A stretch of 64,000 nt of DNA, taken from assembly GCF_013376095.1 (NCBI RefSeq), contig NZ_JAAMFN010000012.1:1-64000 (forward strand), given 5' to 3'. The position numbers and the translations under genes are program-made. Position 1 is the first letter of the stretch, and every line of letters starts with the position of its first letter. The notes under the pieces are model-generated. The model had not been told where the DNA came from. It saw nothing but the letters and a program-made list of their open reading frames with translations, and ran no database searches. Source of the DNA: Arthrobacter sp. SDTb3-6. GTDB lineage: Bacteria; Actinomycetota; Actinomycetes; Actinomycetales; Micrococcaceae. Of this stretch, positions 34,395 through 43,088 are shown piece by piece.

Positions 34395-35180
34395 TCACAG
34401 CCGCCGCGGGCCGGTGAGTGCGCCCAGTTCCCCGAGTCCGGCCACCGTGCGGATGCCCTCCGCCGCCCCGCATCCTGCGGCACTGCCCGACGGTGCACCC
34501 GCAACTTTCCGGTCCAGCCAGACGGCCTGCAGGCCCGCCGCGGCGGAGCCTTCACCGTCGACCAGGTAGTTGTCCCCCACGTACAGCGTTTCCGCCGGGC
34601 CGGTGCCCAGCAGGCGGCAGCCTTCCCAGAAGACCTTCGGTTCCGGCTTGGCCGCGTTGACCGTGTCGATTCCCACCAGGATGGAGATGCGCTGCAGCCC
34701 GGCGTGGTCCAGCTTGGCGCGCTGGTAGTCGTGGACATTGTTGCTGACGGCGCCGTACGGGATGCGGGCAGCATCCAGCGCGTCCAGGGCCGGCACCACG
34801 TCCGGGTAGGCCCTGATGTGGTGCGGCTGCGCCTGTTCAAAGTCCTCGATCCAGTCCTGCTCCGCACGGGCGTCGAAGCCGGGCGTGCCGAAATGCGCGA
34901 ACACGGCACGGGCCCGCAAACCGCGCTGCTCGCTGAACGTGAACTCGCCGGCCACATAACGGTCGTAGTACCTGTGCACATCCGCCATGTACAGCGCCGC
35001 GAAGCCGTCCCAGTCCGCCGCGCCGAAGTCCGGCAGCAGCGGCCGGCTCGCCGCAATCATGGCGTCCTTCATGGCCGCATGCAGGTCGACCAGGGTGTCG
35101 TCTATGTCAAACAAGACACCCCTGACCGGGGCCGCGGGGGCGCCCCGAACAGGGGTGTTGTGCGTAGCGCTGGCGTCCAA
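34395..35180 (-). CDS. HAD family phosphatase
   Basis: This 261-residue HAD-superfamily hydrolase has the nucleophile motif GVLFDIDDTLVD (Asp25 and Asp27), the motif II serine/threonine region YGAVSNNVHD, the motif III lysine in AAKPEPKVFWEG, and motif IV YVGDNYLVDGEGS. The helical cap between residues 30 and 115 suggests a C1-type cap like that of phosphoglycolate-type phosphatases. The start is TTG 35180, 3 nt after the gltX stop; no ATG or GTG is available before the domain, so this is likely coupled to gltX. The substrate is unknown. Confidence 0.82.
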   Translation of the reverse strand: MDASATHNTPVRGAPAAPVRGVLFDIDDTLVDLHAAMKDAMIAASRPLLPDFGAADWDGFAALYMADVHRYYDRYVAGEFTFSEQRGLRARAVFAHFGTPGFDARAEQDWIEDFEQAQPHHIRAYPDVVPALDALDAARIPYGAVSNNVHDYQRAKLDHAGLQRISILVGIDTVNAAKPEPKVFWEGCRLLGTGPAETLYVGDNYLVDGEGSAAAGLQAVWLDRKVAGAPSGSAAGCGAAEGIRTVAGLGELGALTGPRRL

Positions 35181-35183
35181 GCC

Positions 35184-36683
35184 CTAGCCCCGGAAGGCCT
35201 TGAGGCGGGCCAGCGAGGAGTCCCTGCCCAGGATGACCATCGACTCGAACAACGGCGGGGAAATGCGCCGGCCGGACACGGCCGTGCGGACGGGGCCGAA
35301 GGCCAGCCGCGGCTTGACGCCCAGGCCCTCAACCAGCGCCTCCCGGAGGGCGGCCTGGATGTTCCCGGCCGTCCAGTCGGCGACGGTTTCCAGCGCTGCC
35401 AGCGCGGTGTCAAGGACCTCCGTGAGGTTCTCGGGGAGGCCCTTGCGGGCGTCGTCGGCGACGTCAACGGCGTCGTCATTCTTGAACAGGAAGGAGAGCA
35501 TCTCGGGGGCCTCGCCCAGGAGGGTGATGCGTTCCTGGACCAGCGGGGCGGCCTCGGTGAGGATCTCATTCTCACGGTCGGTCAGGGTCTCCCCCACCAC
35601 GCCGGCGGCCTGCAGGTACGGGACCAGTCGGTTGCGGAAGTCGGCGGGCTCGAGCATGCGCACGTGGGTGCCGTTGATGGCCTCGGCCTTTTTGATGTCG
35701 AAGCGGGCGGGGTTGCCCAGGACGTCGTGGATGTCGAAGTTGGCCACGAGCTCCTCGACCGTGAAGATGTCCCGGTCGGCGGAGAGCGACCAGCCCAGCA
35801 GGGCCAGGTAGTTCAGCAGCCCCTCGGGGATGAAGCCCCGGTCCCGGTGCAGGAACAGGCTCGACTCGGGGTCGCGCTTGGAGAGCTTTTTGTTGCCGGC
35901 ACCCATGACGTAGGGCAGGTGGCCGAACAGCGGCATGTACTTGGCCACGCCCACGTCGTACAGGGCCGCGTACAGGGCCACCTGGCGGGGGGTGGAGGAG
36001 AGCAGGTCCTCGCCGCGGAGCACGTGGGTGACACCCATGAGGGCGTCGTCCACCGGGTTCACCAGCGTGTACAGCGGCGCGCCGTTGGGACGGACCAGGG
36101 CGTAGTCCGGGACTGATCCTGCCTTGAAGGTGATCTCGCCCCGGACCAGGTCGTTGAAGGTGATGTCCGCATCCGGCATGCGCAACCGCAGCGCGGGCTT
36201 GCGGCCCTCTTCCCTGAACGCGGCGATCTGCTCCGGTGTGAGGTCGCGGTCAAAGTTGTCGTAGCCCAGCTTGATGTCCCGGCCGGCCGCCTTGTGGCGC
36301 GCCTCCACCTCTTCCGGGGTGGAATAGGACCCATAGACGTGCCCGCCGGCCACCAGCTTGGCAATCACGTCCTGGTAGATGTCCCCGCGCTGGGACTGGC
36401 GGTAGGGCGCGTCCGGGCCGCCCTTTTCCACGCCCTCGTCCCAGTCGATGCCGAGCCAGTTGAGCCCGTCCAACAGCTGGAGGAAGCTTTCCTCGCTGTC
36501 CCGCTTCGCGTCAGTGTCCTCGATGCGGAAAATGAGCTTGCCGCCGGTGTGGCGGGCGTATGCCCAGTTGAACAGCGCCGTGCGGATCAGCCCGACGTGG
36601 GGCGTTCCGGTGGGCGAGGGGCAAAACCGTACCCGGACGGGGGTTTCAGCGGTGACAGTGGGGATTTGGGCTGCGTTAGTCAT
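35184..36683 (-). CDS. gltX: Glutamyl-tRNA synthetase
   Basis: GltX charges tRNA-Glu, and in organisms without GlnRS also tRNA-Gln, with glutamate. The 499-residue class I enzyme shows the HIGH-equivalent [16 protein letters not shown] (about residue 22-37) and [13 protein letters not shown] (KMSKS equivalent, about 265). The anticodon-binding part fills the C-terminal third. The ATG lies 10 nt after TAAACT. It is followed by a HAD phosphatase, tRNA-Gln and tRNA-Glu, which supports a non-discriminating enzyme by context only. Confidence 0.96.
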   Translation of the reverse strand: MTNAAQIPTVTAETPVRVRFCPSPTGTPHVGLIRTALFNWAYARHTGGKLIFRIEDTDAKRDSEESFLQLLDGLNWLGIDWDEGVEKGGPDAPYRQSQRGDIYQDVIAKLVAGGHVYGSYSTPEEVEARHKAAGRDIKLGYDNFDRDLTPEQIAAFREEGRKPALRLRMPDADITFNDLVRGEITFKAGSVPDYALVRPNGAPLYTLVNPVDDALMGVTHVLRGEDLLSSTPRQVALYAALYDVGVAKYMPLFGHLPYVMGAGNKKLSKRDPESSLFLHRDRGFIPEGLLNYLALLGWSLSADRDIFTVEELVANFDIHDVLGNPARFDIKKAEAINGTHVRMLEPADFRNRLVPYLQAAGVVGETLTDRENEILTEAAPLVQERITLLGEAPEMLSFLFKNDDAVDVADDARKGLPENLTEVLDTALAALETVADWTAGNIQAALREALVEGLGVKPRLAFGPVRTAVSGRRISPPLFESMVILGRDSSLARLKAFRG

Positions 36684-36756
36684 GATGTTCCCAGTTTAGA
36701 CCTTGAAGTAAACCACCTGGCGCCCGCGATGCCGGGAGGCCTGCCTGCGGGGCACT

Positions 36757-36849
36757 GACCCGTCACGCGTGGCGGCCATGGAGCGTCAAAGCCGCCACGA
36801 CCCGTCACTCGTGGCGGCCATGGAGCGTCAAAGCCGCCACAAGTGACGG
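36757..36849. repeat. Tandemly duplicated hairpin arm downstream of the permease
   Basis: A 42-bp unit (36757-36798) containing CGTGGCGGCCATGGAGCGTC is repeated at 36799-36840 with one change. The second copy, with 36841-36849, forms a 17-bp stem with one mismatch (36802-36818 against 36833-36849). It lies between the permease end and gltX and may stop or stabilise the permease mRNA. No T-tract follows. Confidence 0.8.
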
Positions 36850-36879
36850 CTCGGCCGCGAATCGCCACATGCCGCAGGG

Positions 36880-38319
36880 TCAGGTGAACAGCTCGTTCGC
36901 GGGCTCGTTGTCCTTCACAAACCGCCAGCCGAACCACAGCATCGCGGCGAAGACCGGGATGGCGCAGAGCGTCCACAGGCCCAGGTGGAAGACGGCGCCG
37001 TCGGGCCCGGTCATGGTGTCAAAGCCGATCAGCACGGTGATGGCCAGCAGCGCCGCCAGGCCTGCCCAGCTGGTCCAGGGCGATCCCGGCATGGGCAGCT
37101 TGGAGACCTTGCCCTTCTTGTGCCGCAGCATGATCTGGCTGGCGAAGATGGAGCCCCAGGTGAAGATCACGCCGATGGAGGCGGTGTTGAGGGCGAGGTC
37201 GAAGGCGTGCGTTCCACCGAGCAGCACGTTGGCCCCCACGCCGACAACGTAGACCGCGGCGATGGCCAGGATGGCGGCGTAGGGCACGTGGCGCGCGGAC
37301 ATCTTGGTCAGCCACTGCGGCGCGTGCCCGTTGTTGGCCATGGTGCGGAAGATGCGCCCGATCGAGTACAGGCCCGTGTTGCAGGACGACAGGGCTGCGG
37401 TGATGACCACAAAGTTCATGACGGAGCCCACCCAGCCGAGCCCCATGGAGGCGAACACTGTGACAAAGGGGCTCTCACCGGACTTGTAGTGGTCCGAGGG
37501 CATGATCATCGCCAGCAGCGTCACGGAACCGACATAGAAAATCACGATGCGGACCACCACGGCTCGGATGGCGCGGGGCACCTCGCGGGCGGGGTCCTCC
37601 ATCTCGCCGGCCGTGATGCCCACCAGTTCAATGGCGTTGTAGGCAAAGATGACGGCGTTCAGCACCAGGATCATGACGAGCCCGCCCTGGGGGAACATGC
37701 CGCCGTGGGCGCTGAAGAGGTTGCTGACGGTGGCATGCTGGCCGCCCACCTGGGCGTTCATGGCAACCATGACGGTGCCGACCACCAGGAACATCACGAT
37801 GGCGGCCACCTTCAGGCACGAGGCCCAAAACTCAAATTCGCCAAAGGCCTTGACGCTGAGCAGGTTCACCGCCACGAGCAGTGCCAGTGCGCACAGGGCG
37901 CTGGCCTCAACGGGGACCCCGGGGAAGAAGTATTGGAAGTACAGGCCGATGGCGATCAGCTCGGCCACGCCCGTCATGGCCCAGTTGATGAAGTACATCC
38001 AGCCGGACAGGTACGCACCCTTCCTGCCGAACAGCTCGCCCGCATAGGACACAAAGGAACCGGAGGTCTGCCGGTACATGACCAGCTCGCCCAGTGCCCG
38101 CATCAGGAGGTAGGCAATGGCGCCGGCAATGGCGTAGGAGAAGATCAGCGCCGGGCCGGTCGAGGCCAGCCGGCCGCCGGCACCCATGAACAGGCCGACG
38201 CCGATGGCCCCGCCCATGGCGATCATGGTCACGTGGCGCCGGGACAGCGTGCGCTGGTAGCCCTCCCCCGTGATGGATCCGGCCGCGGGCGCGGCAGTGT
38301 CGGTGGCGTTTTGTGACAC
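36880..38319 (-). CDS. APC superfamily amino acid permease
   Basis: This 479-residue permease has twelve hydrophobic segments and is of the amino-acid transporter (AAT) type, near the GABA/proline/aromatic permeases. The first helix carries the substrate-binding motif MIAMGGAIGVGLFMGAGG, followed by GPALIFSYAIAGAIAYLLMRALGELV split by the family spacing, and later NAIELVGITAGEMEDPAREVPRAI. The GTG start at 38319 has AAGGA 7 nt upstream. The substrate cannot be assigned. It sits between gltX and the FAH-family gene as a single gene, with a duplicated hairpin after it and a gene-poor stretch before it, so it may be an insertion into a conserved order. Confidence 0.9.
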   Translation of the reverse strand: MSQNATDTAAPAAGSITGEGYQRTLSRRHVTMIAMGGAIGVGLFMGAGGRLASTGPALIFSYAIAGAIAYLLMRALGELVMYRQTSGSFVSYAGELFGRKGAYLSGWMYFINWAMTGVAELIAIGLYFQYFFPGVPVEASALCALALLVAVNLLSVKAFGEFEFWASCLKVAAIVMFLVVGTVMVAMNAQVGGQHATVSNLFSAHGGMFPQGGLVMILVLNAVIFAYNAIELVGITAGEMEDPAREVPRAIRAVVVRIVIFYVGSVTLLAMIMPSDHYKSGESPFVTVFASMGLGWVGSVMNFVVITAALSSCNTGLYSIGRIFRTMANNGHAPQWLTKMSARHVPYAAILAIAAVYVVGVGANVLLGGTHAFDLALNTASIGVIFTWGSIFASQIMLRHKKGKVSKLPMPGSPWTSWAGLAALLAITVLIGFDTMTGPDGAVFHLGLWTLCAIPVFAAMLWFGWRFVKDNEPANELFT

Positions 38320-38929
38320 GCGAAAGTCCTTACGATCGGCGGGTGCCCTGCAAAAAGCCCCCAGATCACGCGTTGGCGGCGGGTGGGGGCGCAAAGGACT
38401 TGTCAATGGTACTACGACGCCGGTCACGCCGCCGTGGTGCGGACCACAGGCATCCCGCCAAGGATTGCCCCTCAGAGGTCTTCGCGGACAGCCACGAACG
38501 TGTACTCCCAGGTCGTGACACCGGCATCGCCGGGATTCAGGTGCAGCGCGCCTCCTTCACGACCTTTCCACCAAGAGAAACAGTTCCTTCGCCTCCCCGG
38601 CGGTCAGCCGCAGGGTGCCGACGGCGGTCTCGGCCGGATTGGTTTCCGCCGGCATCAATGCCGCCCTGCTGGGGTACTTCATGGTCGCGGTGCCCACGGA
38701 ACTGCCCGGGCGGGCCGGCAGCGCGCAGGACCTCCTGTCCCTTGGCGCCACTCCCCTCGCACCGTGCGTGACGGGATTCGGCTACCTGTTGTTGGGGTGG
38801 ACGGGAATCCTGCCTGCCTCGGACCAATGGGCCGGGCACGCGGCAGCCATCGACACGGCCGCCGGGCACCAACGGTGACCTCAACGCCGAAGGAGGGCCC
38901 GGCGTCGTACGCGGGACAGGGGCATCGCC
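38320..38929. other. Gene-poor region with possible decayed coding fragments
   Basis: No gene of convincing length is seen. On the minus strand, LTAGEAKELFLLVERS (ending at 38557) and, in another frame, GALHLNPGDAGVTTWEYTFV followed by AVREDL (stop at 38472-38474) read like adjoining parts of one small protein split by a frameshift. On the + strand an 87-codon frame, GTG 38615 to 38878, has two hydrophobic stretches (GLVSAGINAALLGYFMVAV; GFGYLLLGWTGILP) but a poor start. Both readings are tentative. Confidence 0.35.
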
Positions 38930-39706
38930 CTAGCGGCGGACAATCGGGTTGGACAGGCGGCCGATGCCCTCAATTTCAATCTCGTAGCGGTCACCGTCCG
39001 TGACCAGCCCGACTCCGGCGGGGGTGCCGGTCATGATGACGTCGCCGGGCAGCAGGGTGAACGCGCGCGAGACGATCGAGACCAGCTCGCGGACACTGCG
39101 GACCATCTGGTTGGTGTTGCCGTCCTGGCGGAGTTCGCCGTTCAGCCAGCCCTGGATGCGGAGCTCTTCGGGGTCCAGCTCGGTTTCAATCCACGGGCCC
39201 AGCGGGGCGGACGTGTCAAAGCCCTTCGCGCGGGCCCACTGGCCATCGCCCTTCTGGACGTCGCGCGCGGTGAGGTCGTTGCCGCAGGTGTAGCCAAAGA
39301 TGACTTCATCCGCGCGCTCCTCCGGCACGTCCTTGCAAATGCGCCCGATCACGACGCACAGCTCGGCCTCGTAGGAGATTTCCTCGGAGAATGCCGGCAT
39401 GACGACCGGCTCCCCGGGACCCACCACCGACGTGTTGGGCTTGAGGAAGAGCAGCGGGTGGACGGGAATCTCGTTGCCCAGCTCACGGGCGTGTTCGGCA
39501 AAGTTCCGGCCCACGCCCACCACCTTGCTGCGCGGGATGATCGGGGCCACAAGGCGCACGTCCTCCAGCGGGTACCTGATGGTGGTCCGCTCCACGCCGT
39601 TGAAAAAGGGATCGCCCTTGATGACAGTGACAACTTCACTGCCGGACTCCCCCTCCACCAGGCCGTACATCGGGTCATTGTCGACTACAAAACGGGCTAT
39701 GCGCAT
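38930..39706 (-). CDS. Fumarylacetoacetate hydrolase family protein
   Basis: This 258-residue enzyme of the FAH family has the metal-binding glutamates and aspartate in FSEEISYEAELCVVIGR and YTCGNDLTARDVQ, and the C-terminal block LLPGDVIMTGTPAGVG. Members act as acylpyruvases, oxaloacetate decarboxylases or 2-hydroxyhepta-2,4-diene-1,7-dioate isomerases; the exact reaction cannot be told. The start ATG 39706 lies 7 nt after TAGACT (minus strand 39719-39714) with no ribosome site, so a leaderless mRNA is likely. Confidence 0.9.
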   Translation of the reverse strand: MRIARFVVDNDPMYGLVEGESGSEVVTVIKGDPFFNGVERTTIRYPLEDVRLVAPIIPRSKVVGVGRNFAEHARELGNEIPVHPLLFLKPNTSVVGPGEPVVMPAFSEEISYEAELCVVIGRICKDVPEERADEVIFGYTCGNDLTARDVQKGDGQWARAKGFDTSAPLGPWIETELDPEELRIQGWLNGELRQDGNTNQMVRSVRELVSIVSRAFTLLPGDVIMTGTPAGVGLVTDGDRYEIEIEGIGRLSNPIVRR

Positions 39707-39796
39707 GTGTGTCAGTCTATTCCAGAATGAGGTTTCCCCATGGCATTTGACCGTCTCGGGGAAACGACAATATTGTACTGAACCTGTTTCTTGCCG

Positions 39797-40186
39797 CTAT
39801 CCCATTGCGGCGCTCCAGCTGCCGTCGATGCGTGTCATGCTCAGAATTAATTTACCCGTCCAGTTATGCCCCGGCCTGGCAGTCCCTGCGTTCCCGATGC
39901 AATTGAAAATTGCGTCGCCTTTTCCACTCACGTTTTGCGTGCCGTCAGTGGGTGGGGCCGGCACACTGGCGACCGATATGGTCCATGGCGATATGGTCCA
40001 TGGCCTGTCAGGGGTGATGTGCAACCTGATGGTTGGTCCCGACCTGTCGTACCCGCCAATGACAATTGTTCCGGCATAATTGCCGATCCCGTTGGCCGGG
40101 CGTGGCGTCCAATTCAGCGTTGACGCCTTTCCGGTCACAATGAAATTGACACGGCGACGGTGCGTCATCGTGGCCATGCCCACCAC
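39797..40186 (-). CDS. Hypothetical protein, possibly a gene remnant
   Basis: This 129-codon frame codes for a beta-rich, Thr/Asn/Gly-rich protein without a signal peptide (NWTPRPANGIGNYAGTIVIG, HNWTGKLILSMTRIDGSW). No family is recognised. There is no clear ribosome site. A 15-bp tandem duplication within it (39974-40003) gives PWTIS twice. The composition looks like the end of a secreted or surface protein, so this may be the 3' remnant of a larger gene. The neighbourhood is richer in A/T by eye than the rest of the window, which supports a foreign or decaying origin. Confidence 0.35.
   Translation of the reverse strand: MVGMATMTHRRRVNFIVTGKASTLNWTPRPANGIGNYAGTIVIGGYDRSGPTIRLHITPDRPWTISPWTISVASVPAPPTDGTQNVSGKGDAIFNCIGNAGTARPGHNWTGKLILSMTRIDGSWSAAMG
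39974..40003. repeat. 15-bp tandem duplication
   Basis: CGATATGGTCCATGG is present twice head to tail with no mismatch, inside the hypothetical frame at 39797-40186, keeping its reading frame. Confidence 0.9.
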
Positions 40187-40812
40187 TACGGCCCCGTGCG
40201 GTTTGCTTCTGTTGACAACTTGCTTCTGTTAACAACCTTGTCACGCCAGCCGGATTAAGGAGCGGGCCGTGGCGCTGGCGCCCGTGACGCCAGGCTCCGA
40301 CGTTGCCGGCCGGCGCAGCTCATTCGTCATGGCAGCAACCAACCCGCTCGGAGCAATCAGGAGAATCAAGGGCCGTCATTTTTGCAGCCAAGGCACCGCC
40401 TGACCGGGCGTGGGCATGGTTCGCGCCCGAGGCAACACCGGCGGTTGGCGCCGCAGGCCAAAGACCCGGCCAGGTGCCGGCTGCGGTTGCCTATCCGCCA
40501 GCATCAGGGATATTCAGCACGTAGGCGCGATACTTCCGTGCAGACTCCACCGTGGCGTTGGACACCGCACGCCAGTACATGGTGGCCGAGAGAAATCGAG
40601 GATCCGGCCGGCAAAATCGCCACAGTCCCGGTTGCCGGCATCCCGACATCGGCGGAGCGCTGAAAAACTGCGCGGTTCCACCTTTTTGCGGTCATTGACC
40701 CCCGTTCGAATTTCCTGGCATGAGGGATGAACGATCATCCTGTGCCCGCCGGGGACAATGATGGTCCACGCAGGCCCTCGATGTGCAAGGTCCGTGCGGC
40801 GACCATCTGCCG
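40187..40812. other. Intergenic region without a supportable gene
   Basis: About 630 bp between the hypothetical frame and the CWB2 gene holds only short frames without start sites, signals or recognisable motifs. Its left end carries the 17-bp tandem repeat at 40203-40236. I see nothing else in it. Confidence 0.6.
40203..40236. repeat. 17-bp tandem duplication
   Basis: TTGCTTCTGTTGACAAC is followed directly by TTGCTTCTGTTAACAAC, one mismatch. It lies upstream of the hypothetical frame and could have duplicated a promoter-like TTGACA-type element. Confidence 0.85.
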
Positions 40813-42774
40813 TCAGCAGCCCTGACCGAACGCGACGGCATCGCCCACGACTGCTGAGCCACCGAGCAATGTCACCCGCGTGGCGGCAGTGGTGCCCGAA
40901 ACCTCCTTCAGGACGCCCGCCGGGAGGCAGTTGGGCTGAACCATGTAAGCCTGGCCCTGGTGGCTTGCCATCACGGCGGAAATGGTCAGCGCGTCAGGGA
41001 AGTTCCAGCCTGAGACGTAATACGTGCGGTCGCTCGCAGGAGCAAACGACGCGGCGTTCACAAGCTGGTTGGTTTCAAAGCGGTTCGTGCCACCGAAGCG
41101 GTAGACCTGGATGAATTTGTCCCGCAGGGGCTTCTCGATGCTGGTGGATACGACGCCGGAACCACCTACGATATACACGGAGGCGGCCTTGAGTTGCCCC
41201 AGAAGGGTCATGGTGGAGACGTCCAGGCGTGTGGTCCCGGGCGGCACGAGAAGGACCGGGCCCAACGCGGCCGCGGACAGTGCGTCGGGGTAATCCGCAC
41301 CCGTTACCAAGGCAATCGATTGTGCGCTTGGGAATGCGCCCGCAACCACGGCCCGGGCCGTGGCGTAGCGGTCCGCCCCCGACCGCCGGATGGTGTTGGG
41401 GACCAGTTTCTTCAAATCCTGGAAAACTGCGGCCGACACTGCCCCTTCACCGCCAACCACCACGACCTTGCCGGGTTTGAGCCGGATGATCTCGTCCTGG
41501 ACCACGGGGGGCAGGCTGCGGCTCCGGGTTAGCAACAAGGGTGCATACTCCTTGTTGGCAGCCGGCGCGGCAGCCAGTGCATCGGCAAACTGCTCCCCCG
41601 TGGCAACATAAACGGTACCGGCGCCCACAAAATACTCGCGTGAAACGGCGACAGCAGTCTCATAGCGGTCGGCACCAAAGATGCGGTCCGTGAAAACAGC
41701 CGGGCGCGCATTAGTCACCGTCATTGGGGAGAGCATGGTCAGCGTTTGGCCTTCGCGCCGCACCACATATGCGTTGGTGCCCGCCCGCGGCACGGCAAGT
41801 CCCAGGATCTGTGAGGCTGTCGAGACTGTGCCGGTCACTGTGTCCGTAGCGATGTCAATTTCCGCAACCCTGTTGTCAACGGCCCCGGCAACCAGGACCT
41901 TGGTGCCGCTGCCCCCAAGCTGGGCATACTGCACCTTGAATCCCGGTCTCAGCGACTTGGCCACAGTTCCACCGACCGTATCCAACACGGAAACTTCACC
42001 GGTTTCACAGCCAACGTAGGCTTTCCGGCCGTCGGGGCTGAAGGCTATGGCCCGTACAAAGGGACATGAGGGGACCCTGCGGAGCACCGTCCGCGTCGCC
42101 AGGTCCATGACTTCAATGTCAAAGGTGCGAACGCCCTGCGCGTTGTAGCCGCTGCCAGTGGCAATGTAGGCCTGTGTACTGTCCGGGGTGGTCCACACCC
42201 GGAAGAGTTCAGCCTCGGTTGCCAAGGACAACGCCCCGCCCGGCGCGGACGCCGCGGTGTCAATGAAGTTCAACGACTTGTTGACGCCATCCAGCGCCAG
42301 GAGGGTTTTCCCGTCTGCCGTCAAGGCCAGGTCCGGATTGGAGCCGGTCCCACCCGGCGCGATGGTGGAGACCACCGAATTGTCCGCCGTCGAAATGACG
42401 GCAATGCCGTTCCCGCCCGTGAGGCTGGCATAGATTCGGGACCCGTCGGGGCTGGCGACCAGCGAGCCGGCATTGGCAGGGAGGGAGACGGAGGCGACGG
42501 CCTTGTTCCCGGGGATGCTGAACACTCCGATGGTGTTGCTGACATTGCCGGACGCAGCATAGGCAGTTCTCCCGTCCGGGGTGACTGCCAGATGCGTTTT
42601 CCACAGGCTGCCGGAAACTGAACCCAGCTGGACATCGGGGCCTATGGCCGTCAATGACGTAGGGCTGGCCGTCGCGGGCAATGAGGCCGCACCGGCCGGC
42701 GCCAGGCCGGCCGCCAGAAGCCCAAATGCTGCCGCCAGCCCCACACCAACATTAATGTTCCATACTCGATGCAT
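40813..42774 (-). CDS. Secreted beta-propeller plus CWB2 cell-wall-binding protein
   Basis: This 653-residue exported protein has a signal peptide (VGLAAAFGLLAAGLAPAGAA) and an N-terminal seven-bladed-type propeller region (about 60-360) with YVTN-like motifs such as VTPDGRTAYAAS, ASPDGSRIYASL and FSPDGRKAYVGC. Three cell-wall-binding repeats of the CWB2 type (PF04122) follow from about residue 366. Each has a motif like RIFGADRYETAVAVS, a FADALAAAP-type block and a VVVVGGEGAVS-type end. It is likely attached non-covalently to the wall. The start at 42774 is set by the signal peptide; an ATG at 42852 is in frame but gives an odd N-terminus. The gene lies in a patch of weak gene content and may be strain-specific. 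Confidence 0.88.
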   Translation of the reverse strand: MHRVWNINVGVGLAAAFGLLAAGLAPAGAASLPATASPTSLTAIGPDVQLGSVSGSLWKTHLAVTPDGRTAYAASGNVSNTIGVFSIPGNKAVASVSLPANAGSLVASPDGSRIYASLTGGNGIAVISTADNSVVSTIAPGGTGSNPDLALTADGKTLLALDGVNKSLNFIDTAASAPGGALSLATEAELFRVWTTPDSTQAYIATGSGYNAQGVRTFDIEVMDLATRTVLRRVPSCPFVRAIAFSPDGRKAYVGCETGEVSVLDTVGGTVAKSLRPGFKVQYAQLGGSGTKVLVAGAVDNRVAEIDIATDTVTGTVSTASQILGLAVPRAGTNAYVVRREGQTLTMLSPMTVTNARPAVFTDRIFGADRYETAVAVSREYFVGAGTVYVATGEQFADALAAAPAANKEYAPLLLTRSRSLPPVVQDEIIRLKPGKVVVVGGEGAVSAAVFQDLKKLVPNTIRRSGADRYATARAVVAGAFPSAQSIALVTGADYPDALSAAALGPVLLVPPGTTRLDVSTMTLLGQLKAASVYIVGGSGVVSTSIEKPLRDKFIQVYRFGGTNRFETNQLVNAASFAPASDRTYYVSGWNFPDALTISAVMASHQGQAYMVQPNCLPAGVLKEVSGTTAATRVTLLGGSAVVGDAVAFGQGC

Positions 42775-43005
42775 ACCCACGGAGCGCCCAATATAATAAA
42801 TGTCCGTCGCCGCAGCCGGAATCCACAACGTGGCAGCAAAACAACTGAGCATAATCTACGGCAATTTCAAAAAAGAAACCACGGATTGGCAGCTGGTCGC
42901 ATCAATTGACGTCCCCGCGCGGCACGGCGGAGCGACATGGCGCAGCCGCGCGCACCGGTGGCGACGATGCCGCGCAAGCCGGACACCCGGCGTCGTGCAT
43001 AAAAA

Positions 43006-43075
43006 AACTGGGTCGCAGTTGTTACCGAAAAACCCCGGAAAACGGAGGAAAAATGGTAATAACTGCGACCCAGTT
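43006..43075. repeat. Long inverted repeat downstream of ilvE, core GGTCGCAGTTGTTAC
   Basis: The arms 43006-43026 and 43055-43075 are complementary over 21 bp with one mismatch and share the 15-bp core GGTCGCAGTTGTTAC with the element at 3998-4069. The interior is A-rich and different in sequence. It lies 14 bp beyond the ilvE stop, in the otherwise gene-free 314 bp before the CWB2 gene start. Confidence 0.85.
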
Positions 43076-43088
43076 GCGGAGGGAGGGG

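Noticed and set aside
40382-40738. Several overlapping frames upstream of the CWB2 gene on both strands
   Set aside because: No ribosome sites, signal sequences or motifs; Arg/Pro-rich composition typical of chance frames.
39720-43000. Region considered as a mobile element or prophage fragment
   Set aside because: No integrase, transposase, phage gene or flanking repeats of element type were seen.
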